From: Alisma plantago-aquatica
Taxonomy: Eukaryota; Streptophyta; Magnoliopsida; Alismatales; Alismataceae
Length of the DNA stretch: 64,000 nt
NCBI GenBank assembly: GCA_963693085.1
Contig: OY856409.1
Span: 502,046,303 to 502,110,302, forward strand
Reading direction: 5' to 3'
Each line of letters starts with the position of its first letter. Positions within the stretch are counted from its first letter, which is position 1. Shown piece after piece: positions 50,596 through 61,557 of this stretch. The notes under the pieces were generated by a model. It was not told the origin of the DNA and made no database searches. It was given only the letters and a program-made list of their open reading frames with translations. The translations under genes were made by a program, and so were the position numbers.

Positions 50596-50857
50596 AATTA
50601 AAAACAAAAATATTCACACATGCATTTAGCAATACAACCTGCGGTTCTATTTTATTTTCACACATTTAGAAACATTCATGTAGCTAGCAATATGTAGTTC
50701 CATTCATTCACATTCACACATGTAGAAACATTCATATAGCAACCAACACTTTCATTCATTTTCACTCAGACACATGTAGAAACATCCAGACATGTAGAAA
50801 CATTCACACATATATTATAATTGAGAAATTCATTTACAAAATATCATTGTTTAGTCA

Positions 50858-53800
50858 TTATTCGCTATCAGGATCCCAATTATATTTTAAAGCCCCCATT
50901 ATTTGTATGGCTGTTGCCCATTCTTCTCTTACTTCATTTAATTCTCCCATCGTATAGGGAGCATTTTCATCTGGTAAGGCCTCTCCTGTAATGGGGTCAG
51001 CTTTAAACACCTGTAAAGAGAATGATGTATATATATAATTAATGAGCTATAAATAAGATTGATATATTTCGATCATATTATCTAATGAGACTATATAATA
51101 CCTGAGCAATACACTCGATATCCAGTGCGGCATGTTTGATAATCATGTGCATATATCGCATGACATAGTATCCACATGCCCATCCGTTGTCTTGTGTAGC
51201 ACACTATAAATTCAAACATACAAAATATTAAAAAATATAACTAATTAAGCATTGTTCACATAAATAATATATCCATATATTACAGTCGGGAACTTACTTT
51301 CACGTTCTTTCAAATTATTAGCTGGTTCTTTTTTGTGGGGACCTTTCCTCCAGCCTTTTTGAACTCCTCAAAACCCCTACATGTTAATGTAACACAGAAC
51401 ATTGCAATTAAATAGTAATGTAATAACATATGTTAACGGATATGAAAATGAAATATTTCTCACCGGAATAATACCATTTTCATTATGTGTCCAAATCTTG
51501 TATTCAATTTACTCCCCTTAGGATCTAGATAATACACAGTGAACGTCTCGGGGGTAATAACCAGTAACTCCCAATGCCTACCCCTAGAGGTTAAAAAGTT
51601 AAAAATTAATAACTCAAAACCCACAATAAAAATGTAATTTTCTTAAGTCCAAATTATAATAAGCAAAGTAAACTTACTCTACATTGAATGGAGCCATTAT
51701 CACCGTCTTCTTATTTATAGCAAAATTTGAAAAAGCCTCACAGCAGTATTGTTGAACTGACGTAGGGTCTTTAGCTACTAGACTAATCAAAGATGGAATC
51801 AAAAACCCTACATGTTAGAATCCAAAATATGCACATATGTTGTCTAAGTAGCTACAAAAATATGTATTAATTACGCATGCATTAATAAATAAGAAACCAG
51901 ATCACCAGATCATACACAAGGTATATGGATGTATAAAGAATATCTCACCTTATCCATAGCTCTATCACAGATGTATTTAGCCAAGCATATCGAAACAACT
52001 CCAAAATATTTTGTATAAATAGTTTTGTTTCGTATGACTGACCTGTAGAATCTGAATCGGAAGAAACAGTTATAGGGGAGTTTATATCATGTTCGCCTAA
52101 CCATATTGTCATACCCCTACAGTTAGGACCTAACGGGACAGGTAGGTCCTGTGGAACCCAACTAGGTAATGTAGGAGGTAGAAGTGGAGGCCTAGATGCT
52201 GTGGGTGTCTTCTTTTTAACCTGTATATATATATATATAATTTCAGATCAACTTCCATCATATACACACACTAACAATTGAACGTAATGTAAATTTACCA
52301 TACCTTTTTAGTAAAGAGGACATCCACTTTTAGCCACAATATCACTCCACCTACTGCCTCACCAAGCGTTTCACAATCTGGGTGGGCATATGGCAATGGA
52401 AGATCCATCCACTGGGAGAATATATGTATTGGGCTCACACGAATCCAACCAGCTGGTACTAGAGACCCATGATACGTTTCCCCTGGTAGGGATGGGTAAG
52501 CCGACGCCTCTGCAAGGACAAATTCTTTACTTTTTAGACGGCATGGCTTCAACCCCTACAAATTTTTGTGTAAAGAATGTTATATACATATATACATATC
52601 ATCTTTTTTTGAAACGACTACAATTTCATATATACATATCATCTTGAATTAAAAAACTAGTTACTATGTCATAAAAATACTTACAGCAGATGTGCTAGGT
52701 GGTGGTTCTACAGGATTACTGTCTGGTAAGTGGCAGTCTGAGATGTCTGCCACTTTTTCATTGCTTCTTCTAGTTTCCTATCAACTAGCTTATCTTCCTA
52801 TACATGGATAAAAGAAACGTTAGCTTCTAATTATTGAATTCTCTTTTACAGTAACATTATAAAGAAAGAATATGTTACCTCCTCTTGTGAAAGTCCCGCT
52901 TTTGGGACATGTTTGCGCTGGGATGGCCCAAAAAAAACTTTGATGCCCACACCAGCGCCTGCAGCCCTAACACGTCCAGGATGCTCTGGGTTACCCAGAG
53001 CAACTGTCAATTCATCCCTTGTGCCCTCAGGGATGAACTTTCCTTGTTTCCTCAGCTCATGCAGCTCCCGCTAATCGCCAAAACAAAATTTTGTAATTAA
53101 GTAAACAGCACAAATAATCAATATTCGAATGATTGCTGTAAGAGTTGTATTTTATCATTTTGCAGCCGCCTCAGCAGTTGCGGCCTTCGTTATTTCTCCC
53201 TTCTTATTTTGCCTCCCAGCTATCCAGACATCATGGCGAGGCAGAGGTGTGCTACCTATGGTAGAGGACTCCTGAGTAGCAGCAGACTGAGTAGTAGCCT
53301 CAGACTGTAGTATTTGGCGAATGCCTGCATACCCCTTTGGACCCATTGTGTGGTCATGCACATTCAGTGCACGCCTTGATCTTTGTGCCTCACTGAGGGC
53401 CTAGTTAGTATGCACATTAATGATTTGGTTAGTAACACTAAATGTTAATCTTGAATAGGTGAATACAACATATATTAATTAATGAGATTGAGACTGACGC
53501 CTAATACCTTGAATTCATCAGTTTGTCTTGAAGCGACAAATGCGTCCCATTCTTCTTTGTCCGGGAAGTTCCACTGTTCAGTGGTTGTCTTCTTCCTCTT
53601 GTCAGCTTCTTTTATGTATTCTCAGGTGAGATTTGTCCTATAGTTCCTTAGGACTCTCCCACAGCGTTACATCACGCATTTACGATGCAGCTTTTCATCC
53701 AATTCAAATATACTCTGCAAAATAGAATTGCTATTAACTAGTATCCAAAATTTAGTAATCTACAAAATAGAATTGCAAATTAATAATAACTCACGCATAA

Positions 53801-54244
53801 ATCCCTCCATATTAAGTCTTTCTTCTCCTTAGAAACGTTATGCCAAGAATCTAAGCGACAACCGCAATGGCTACGAGTAACAAACCCAAGATATGAAATA
53901 AATGAATTGCGATTCACACCACATGCATTTCTTGCATTATCAAAATCCACAACAAGTTTGGGTCCATTGCCCTTTTGCGCAATTAACTTCTTCATCATAG
54001 TGATGCCCCTTCTCTTGTCAACTTTTTGGTGTTGTTGATCAAGTGCATCAAGTGCTTCAGATGGTACATGTGCATCATCAACCTAAAATTTGACAAAATA
54101 ATCACATTTACAAGATATAACTATAAATGGACATATAGATATAAATATATGATATTTTTTAAAACTTACATTGTGAGGCGGCGCATTGATGTCCTCACCC
54201 TCACGGTAATCATCAGCACGGTCATCAGGAGAATGGTCAGCCAT
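50858..54244 (-). pseudogene. Second gene of CACTA C: Transposase_24-like plus Ulp1/C48 protease
   Basis: Thirteen exons on the minus strand: 54244-54170, 54082-53795, 53714-53508, 53400-53156, 53070-52879, 52797-52685, 52555-52304, 52220-51949, 51851-51678, 51583-51464, 51376-51298, 51203-51102 and 51010-50858. Exon 1 starts MADHSPDDRADD, without the His repeat of A and B. Exons 2-5 carry KKDLIWRDL, HTMGPKGYAGIRQ, WIAGRQNKKGE and GTRDELTVALGNPEH. Exons 10-12 carry the protease residues in RHWELLVI, YYLDP and QDNGWACGYYV. Lesions: two stops in exon 3 (CAA to TAA near 53668 and a TGA shortly after), a stop near the start of exon 11-encoded NQLII, and exon-4 donor GT to AT. Protease residues are intact. 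Confidence 0.85.
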
Positions 54245-54478
54245 CTGTAAATTCACATTCAAATTGTAAAGTTCACATTGTAAAGTAATTCAAATTGTAA
54301 AGCTCACATTGTAAAGTTCACATTATTACAATAAAGTATATATCACAACAAAATTGTAAAGCTCTATGATCAAAGAGAAAACAAGTATATATTACAACAA
54401 GATTAGGGTCTAGGGTTAACAAATACATGTGATGTCATTCTTATATATAATAAATGTACATGTACCACCTATCCCATC

Positions 54479-54668
54479 CTTGAACACCTAATCTCACTAG
54501 TAAGTGTATAATGTGTATTGGGTTTTCAAGAAAATTTCGGCAACATTTCCCCGCTGTTCTCCAAGTACATATGTACTTAGAGAACAAACGGGGAAATGCT
54601 ACCGAAATTTTCTTGAAAACCCAATACACATTATACACTTACATCCTAAGTGAGATTAGGTGTTCAAG
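54479..54668 (-). repeat. 190-bp hairpin of CACTA C (single copy)
   Basis: Same inverted repeat as in A and B, including the central AGTACATATGTACT. It is preserved although TNPD, which it precedes in A, has been deleted here. Confidence 0.93.
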
Positions 54669-54744
54669 AACAGTCCCAAACTAGGGACTATCCAAGATTT
54701 ACTCCTAATGAGTAAATCTTGGACGGGTTTCTAGGCCAACAAAT

Positions 54745-55379
54745 AATGTATTGTCATTCTTATACATAAAATCCTAGTTCTTCAAGTTAGGGTGATTATT
54801 GATGTCTTTAAAAGCATGATTGGCAATTTAGGGAAAAGTTCATCATTTACATTCCAAGCATGTCACATGTGTGCATTACAGTTCATCATTAAGCAAGAAG
54901 GGTGATTAGGATTCTCAATATACTCAACAATAAAATAAGTTAAACATGTGTGCATTACAGTTCATCATTTACATTCCAAGCATGTCACATGTGTGCATTA
55001 CAGTTCATCATCAAGATATCTATAACTTACTTAAACATTCAATTATGAAGTAAATATACACTTAATTCAGAATAGCATGACGCAAAAAGTTGCAGTCAAC
55101 ATCATTATGCTTTGTTCTATCATGGACTATCAGATTGGTATAGCACATATGTATCAGTACATAATTAAATAAACACAATCAGTAAATAACTTTAAAATAA
55201 ATTCCACTAGCTTGGTGAAATCAGTTAATAAATAAACACAATCAGAATATTTTTCATGGCTTTTGGGGTGACTTGGTGAAATCAGTGCATGTTTTGGGCA
55301 TCCAGTAGATGAATCCAAACCCCAGCAGCAGCCTAGACGTGCCCTGGCGCCGCCCAAGCATCCGCCCAGAGGCCTAGCT
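54745..55379. other. AT-rich spacer of CACTA C
   Basis: No gene seen. Contains a repeated word ACATGTGTGCATTACAGTTC (three places between 54865 and 55005). Confidence 0.6.
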
Positions 55380-55800
55380 AGGCAGGGCACCTTGGCTTGG
55401 GACCCTAGGCGTGCCCTAGCACCTTCTTAGGCGCCGCCTGGGTGAGTTCCAGGTCAGCGGCGGCAGAGAAAAGTAAGGCAGAGGACAGAAAAGGCGGTGA
55501 AGCTTTTGTGGGTTACCTTGCAGGAAGCTGGCGGAGGAGAAAAGTTGCTTCTACCGACGGGGACGGCAGTGACGAGGAGAGCACTGTAGTTGCTTCTACC
55601 GGCGGCGGCTACGAGAGGATAGGCAACGACCGGCGGCGAGCAACGACCGGCGGCGGCGACAAGAGGATAGCAGCAACGCGGCGGTAGCACCGAGCGGCGA
55701 CGAGAAAGAAAATCGCCGGACCTAATCAGGAAATCGGGAATGAAACAGGGAAAGGCTAGGGGAAGAGTCGCTCGCGCTAGCGCGAGCTATTAAGTTGACA
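55380..55800 (-). other. GC-rich leader region of CACTA C
   Basis: GGCGGC-rich on the plus strand, the opposite-strand equivalent of the leaders in A and B. Includes GCTCGCGCTAGCGCGAGC (about 55770-55787), a perfect palindrome. Overlapping ORFs 55442-55690 on both strands are low-complexity and unsupported. Confidence 0.5.
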
Positions 55801-56214
55801 ATAAGCGTCGGTTATTCAAAATAACTGACATCTAAACCAACAGTGTCAGTTCTTTTCCAAAAACCGACAACTATACTAGATTATAGTCGTCGGTTTTTAA
55901 CTAAAAGACAACCGAAAACTATTCCTGTCTCGCGAATACCCTTTCGTCGTCGGTTATTTATTTATGAACCAACGCCATATGTTAAATTGTGGAGGTAATT
56001 TTTTCGCTGGAATTTTGGTTTTGGCGGTTGATTTTAGGTGTAAGTTTTTTAATAAGTAACCGACACTTAATAAAAGCGGTACCCGTGTCTGGTCGCCCTT
56101 CATAGATTGGATGTCAGTTTATGTTATCAACCGACACTATAGAGTTTAGGTGTCGGTTTATGTATACAACTGACACCTTGAAAAGTGACTTTATAAGCCA
56201 TTTCTGTAGTAGTG
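55801..56214 (-). repeat. 5' terminal and subterminal repeats of CACTA C
   Basis: Facing GTCGGTT and AACCGAC words up to the terminal CTGTAGTAGTG (CACTACTACAGAAATGG on the minus strand). Confidence 0.88.
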
Positions 56215-56424
56215 CCACCACCTCTTCCAGCTGCGGAACCGTCTTCTTGAACCCACCCTTGTGTATGTAGTCCTGGACACTGGGGTAGTTGTACGTCAAT
56301 TCGAGGTCGCCGACATCAAAGAGAGTCGGCACCCAGACTCTTGCCGTGTCCCAAGGAGCCACCAGCTCCCAGTCCCTGAAAAATGCCCAAATTGATATGT
56401 ATCGTGGTCAACAGTCAATGATTG

Positions 56425-59400
56425 TGTGATAACCCAGATTTTAGGGTTTAGACACCACATATAGAATCAGAAGATCGTGAATGATTATTAGATATAATTT
56501 AGTTCAATTACAATGAATATCTTTTCATTCACCGATTTGGGTACTTATGTTGCCAAAAGTTCTAGTTAATATTCACAGCGAACTCATGTGGCCAATTAAT
56601 GAGCCTTGAGGTATGTTAGTATCGTAGCAAGTGTTTTAGACCTGTAAGATCAAGATTTGATGATTATATGAATTGAGTTCAAGCTTTATACACCTATTCA
56701 TAGGTTGTTTGAAAAATTCTTTTACATGAGGGGCCTTGAGGTGTGGTCATGTCAAATTGTGCAAGTTGAGCTTATTTGACTAAGGGTTGATGAATAATAT
56801 GATTGTAACCAAGGTTTATGCAGTTATTCATGAGGTGATTCAAGGAATTAAGTTAGATGACCAACTGTGGCAGTTTCGGCCCAAATCATAGGTAAGATGT
56901 GTGGCTTTTTCCCCAGCCTTGGGATGCTCTAGATAGATCAGGTGAGGAGATATCTCCTTGCCCTTGTTGAACCGGAATGGTGAGTACCCTGTAGCCACAC
57001 CACATGTCATCCCTTATCATGTGGATCATGGGAGAAACAACCTTCCCAAGCAGTTTAGCTAGATTTGTAGTACCAAGAGCTTTCTGAGGAACTGTTAAAC
57101 ATGCTTTTAATCGCAAGAGTATCAAGAACTCCCCTCTCCCCTTGTGTCTTCTCTGTTTACCAGAAGAGAACCACACGACCTATGATAAAACCCAATTACA
57201 ACCTCTGTACATACTTGGATCCGGCGAGGGTGTGTAATGGGAAGCTCCAACCTTTATTTGATGACAGATATATATGGGAATGGAGGATGATTTCTCCGTC
57301 TGCGAGGAGGTCCTAGCCGCAAGCTTCTTCGCCATGTGTGGCAGCGCTCCCATGGCGAACTGAGGGCATGCTTGGATAATGTGAAGGAGAGGAGGGCGTT
57401 CAGACCAGTTTAGCGAGAAGAAACCTACCCCAATCGCCTGACCTATGCCAAGTTTGGGAGAGTCATGCCTCTGACAGGCGACGCTGGAGTTCTCCCTGTG
57501 CCACAATGCTCACGTACGATATGGGATGGAGAAGACGACCTCATATGATGCCTCGGCGTGGTCTCTTTCCGCGACAGCGCACGACCGACACCTGCAGGTC
57601 TTGGGGACACACACGAGAACACAGGATTGCGACTTTGGGGGTTCCCAAATCAGATCCAGCCCACACGGCGGCGCCTTGACTTGGTCTCCGTACGAGCTAT
57701 CGCAGAGGTCTTGAGGGTGTCAGAAGTCGGCGAGGAAGAGAACTTTGAGATGGGTATCCTACAGCGACGACGCCCTCACAAGCTGAAGCAGAAGGACCAT
57801 CGCAAATGGGGACTGCTTGATGTTGGGGCGATCTTGATGGAGGCGGATGCCACCTTGGCAAGCGACGGAGAGGGTAGAACCCTCTTTGGCCACCGGAGAC
57901 AAGACTCTACGGGGCTGCACGATCATGCTGGAGCCAGGCCTCATGGCGGCGCTCTCACACGGGACGGCCGCGCGGACAGTGGTAGACCGCGATTGATAAC
58001 ACGATGAGAAAGATAGAAGTTGGGTGCCGGATCAGGATGCCTTCGGATGCCTGCTGAGACCTGACCAAGTTGTGGTTGGGGCTCTTTTACAAGAGAGACG
58101 TGGTGTAACTATAGCCACATGATCTTGGAGATCCGACGGCCCAACAATCTCAAATAGGTAAATCAATTTCTAATTTCCCGCACATAGACTCAACTTAGAA
58201 AAATCACTGAAAATAGCTCCCTTACCCTAAAAATTCTCCAAAAATATCCCTAGATTTAGAAAAACATCCTATACAATATTTAACCCTTAGATCAGTCTTT
58301 TGAAGAACAATCAATGTTGATATCTAGCATAGATGATAATGTTTCTTTTTAGGGTTAATTAATTGATATAAATAGAAAATCATCGAGATTAAATCTGAGA
58401 AAATTTATGTTGAACCCTAATTTTATCTAGAGACATTTATTGACCCTAATTTGAAATATATTGCTCAATATTAGGTCTTTTGGTATTAAAATATAATTAA
58501 ATGCTTTTAGCCTCACTTTAACTCTAGAAAATAGACCAGTCATCATAAAATTACAAAAATTGGACCAGACCTCTAAAATGACACCCTAGTCAGTATAAAA
58601 ATATCAAACACAAGTTTAGATCAGTTTGAACCAAGGTTTGGCCTAAACCCTAAATTTTGGACCTAAAAATACCTATAATATGATGAATATATATTAATGA
58701 TGATTAATTGTTATTAATTAGGTGATGACCAGAGATGTAGATGATCCAGAATGTAAATAGGAATCTCTGAACTCAGGTACGTGGGATTTATTAAGTATAA
58801 GACTAGTTTTCTGGTTGCATATGATATGTGATATCTTGAATGCTCGTATTTGGATATGATTGCTTGGTTGAACTATTATAAGTTATACTTCACCAAATCT
58901 AATAGAACATAAATGAGTATGATGGGTTGTAGTTACTAGAGCACATAGCCTAGTGTGGATGTATGTTGCCTAACATGGATGTATGATTCCTTGGCCCATG
59001 TTAGATGTATGATGATACTATATTGCCCACACTAGATGTAAGTCAAGTGCAAGTATGAGTAGTACAATCGCATCAAAGTGAAAGCAATAAAAGGAATGTT
59101 TACCTGATTATCGCTTTAAATAATGTTTTCTTTTACTCTTTCTTTCTCAAGTTATTTCAATTATGCAAACATATTAGTATGTATCTTTCTACCCACGTAC
59201 ACAACACCTTGTGTGTTGATTCGTTGTTTCACGTATGTTTTAGGTTCAGAGCTAGCTTGGGATAAAAGACGGGAAGTGAGCAGTTGTTTAGGTTGTACCT
59301 ATTGTCTAAGATCATGTTAGCATACATGTTCAGACTTGTAGATTTTCATTCAATATGTAAATGTAAAGCATTTTGTAATAATTCATTTTGTATAAAAATA

Positions 59401-59550
59401 CGTGTTGAATGTTGAGTATGTTATGGTTGTATGTTCATGTATGCGTATCATGCTTCCGCATCGCTCTCTGGTATGATTGGATGATGTCTTCGGATTCTGA
59501 CATCTCATTCCCAATAGGGTTTGGAGAAATCAAAATACGGGGACGTCTCA
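56425..59550 (+). repeat. 5' LTR of the LARD-like element
   Basis: 3126 bp, repeated from 61558. The middle (about 56880-58135) is unusually GC-rich compared with the AT-rich ends and holds ORFs on both strands (57180-57506 minus, 57558-58007 plus). The plus ORF is shortened and altered in the second LTR, arguing against a gene. The ends are ordinary AT-rich LTR sequence. Confidence 0.9.
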
Positions 59551-61557
59551 GTTGGTATCAGAGCATGAATAATAGCTACACCTAACAATTGCTCACCATG
59601 ACACATAAAAACTAAATTCTCACCTTTCACTTTAACCTTAGAAACTTAATAAGTTGTTCTATAGGAATAAGGTTTGACTTAGCCTCTAAGTTAGAACCTA
59701 GATGTTCAAGAACTAGGTTTAGACAAGTGTGAGAAACCCTTTCCATATAGAGCTCATATGTATTGGGTAGCTACACTAGTCTACACTATGCTCTCACCAT
59801 TTCACTAGGTGACATGACACTAGACTATCTTCTGTGTGTTGGACACTCGAGTTTGCTGGTTTGGTTTTGTTTCCCAATCGGCTCGTGCCTCGACAGTTTT
59901 CTCTGACGCCTTCTTTCTCGGAGAAAAACTATATAATATTTTATTAGATATATGTAAATATAAAAATGTGTCCCTCACACAGGAGAGTAGTGGGTGTTCA
60001 TGCAATCTAAGTGAAAGGAAGTGACATCAGTCTAGAAGAGAGAATAGATCTAGATTAGATTTCTAGAGCCTCATAAGGTTATGTGATAGATAGATAGATG
60101 AAAGAAAGATGAAGGAAATAAGCATATAGAATCTTATTTAAGTTTGATATATGACGGTATAAGTTTCCTTATAAAGGTTTAAGTTGTATACTTGTTAAAT
60201 CCAATTTTGGAGAATTTAAGCAAAATCTTGATGATGAAAGTACATTCACATTTCCTACTTAAGATAAGATAAGTTAAAATAGAGATGAGTATGCATGAGC
60301 CTCAAGCTCTTATACAAGGAGGATGTCTAGTGGCAGGATGAGATATGTGGTGAACTCTAGAGGGAGTAAGACCCACAGGGAGAAGGTCATAGGACCTAGC
60401 CTCCAATATATGAGATATGTGTTAAAAAAATGTGTCATACACTAGATTACTCTTGAGTGTTGAGTTGAGTCCTTATGCATGATTCAAATCTATATGTGAG
60501 AATTGGGTAAAAGAAAAGGATGGGTAGATGACCCATATGATAAAGTCAATCCTTTGGCTGAGTTAGGTCCTGGCTTGAGTGACATATTTTGTGGATCTCA
60601 TCATTAGTTGCAAGTGAGGTAATATATGAACTCTAGTTATGAGAGTATGATGCTTTGTGCAAAAGATACTCAAAATACATGTTCTCCCTTCTTCTTCTCT
60701 TTCTTAATATATGATGATAGAAACCTCACCTGAGCTATATAGATGATTTATATATGAGGAGTCACTCATATAAGCTTGACCTATTCTATATCCCCCCCAT
60801 ATCATACGTTTAGTACCCAAGATTGAAATCATGATAAGTTTGACTTTAAAATATTTCCTTCCCCTTCATATGAAACATGAAAGATACGATGTTGAGATTA
60901 TGGGATAAACTTAGTATATTCCCTTTTTCCCTTCAAATAATACATGCAAGACATAAAAAGTTGAACTAATGAACTTGATATAAAGATATTTTTGGGTCAT
61001 AAGATATATGATCAAAAATATAGTTTGTAACTTTGATCCTTCTCAATATATGCTTCTAAGTTGGGTATGAATATCATACCATAGGGTGAAACCCTAATGG
61101 TCAAACATGTTACGTAATCCCTTCTTAAGAAAAAAAAATCCTAATATTAAGGATGAAGATAAAAATCTCCTCTAATTCTGAAATTATTGTAAGATGTTGA
61201 TCATAAAACATATTGATGATGTTAAATTTGAATAATCTAAATACCATGGCATATAGATGAATTCCTCTTGAACCTTGCAAGCATGAGCAAAACTTGTATC
61301 CTTAGGGGTGATGTAATCCTAAGATATCATAATGTCATGCTATGGTTAAGACATTAAGTGATGCTTCCACATAATAAGGTGGGGTGGACACACCCAAGAA
61401 TCTCTAGACCCTAAGCTGACAACTTAGAGTGCATATAACTATGATGGTCTTAGAACCTAAGCAATGATGATGTATATGAAGTTGAACTCCTAAATAGCCT
61501 CTTAAGGATGAGATTAGTTTAATTTCGAGGACAAAATTCCAAATAAGGTGGAGTGAA
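59551..61557 (+). other. Internal region of the LARD-like element
   Basis: Starts with the PBS. It is AT-rich, with no ORF longer than about 60 codons that I would support. No gag, protease or reverse transcriptase motif seen. It must have been mobilised by a related autonomous element. Confidence 0.75.
59553..59564 (+). promoter_or_regulatory. Primer binding site (tRNA-Met type) of the LARD-like element
   Basis: TGGTATCAGAGC two bases after the LTR end at 59550. Confidence 0.93.

Larger units (their letters stand above)
50089..56214 (-). mobile_element. CACTA (En/Spm) transposon C
   Basis: Plus-strand ends CACTACTACATAACC (50089) and CATTTCTGTAGTAGTG (56214), flanked by CCA at 50086-50088 and 56215-56217. 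6126 bp, read on the minus strand: 5' subterminal repeats (56214-55800), GC-rich leader (about 55800-55380), AT-rich spacer, one 190-bp hairpin (54668-54479), second gene (54244-50858), 3' stem-loop module and 3' subterminal repeats. TNPD is absent: only about 240 bp separate the hairpin from the second gene. It is non-autonomous and a sibling of A and B by structure, with clearly different sequence. Confidence 0.94.
50038..56375 (-). pseudogene. Soluble epoxide hydrolase exon, split by CACTA C
   Basis: On the minus strand an exon opens at 56375 after the acceptor TTTTTCAG. It encodes DWELVAPWDTARVW…VPTLFDVGDLELTYNYPS…YIHKGGFKKTVPQLEEVV down to 56215. The CACTA insertion (56214-50089) follows. 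In the same frame, after one copy of the CCA duplication, the code resumes at 50085 with VMPGVAHFIQQEKPEE. This matches the C-terminal part of plant soluble epoxide hydrolases (alpha/beta hydrolases), including the catalytic Asp region (VGDLDLTY in the family) and catalytic His (GVAHFI). After EKPEE the frame runs into unrelated residues and a stop, so the normal C-terminus is missing. No upstream exon is present before the next retrotransposon. It is a fragment, perhaps captured by a Helitron. Confidence 0.85.

Noticed and set aside
57180..58007. ORFs of 108 and 149 aa in the LARD-like LTR
   Set aside because: The matching ORFs in the second LTR have different ends and starts, which argues against a maintained protein. 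No domain recognised.
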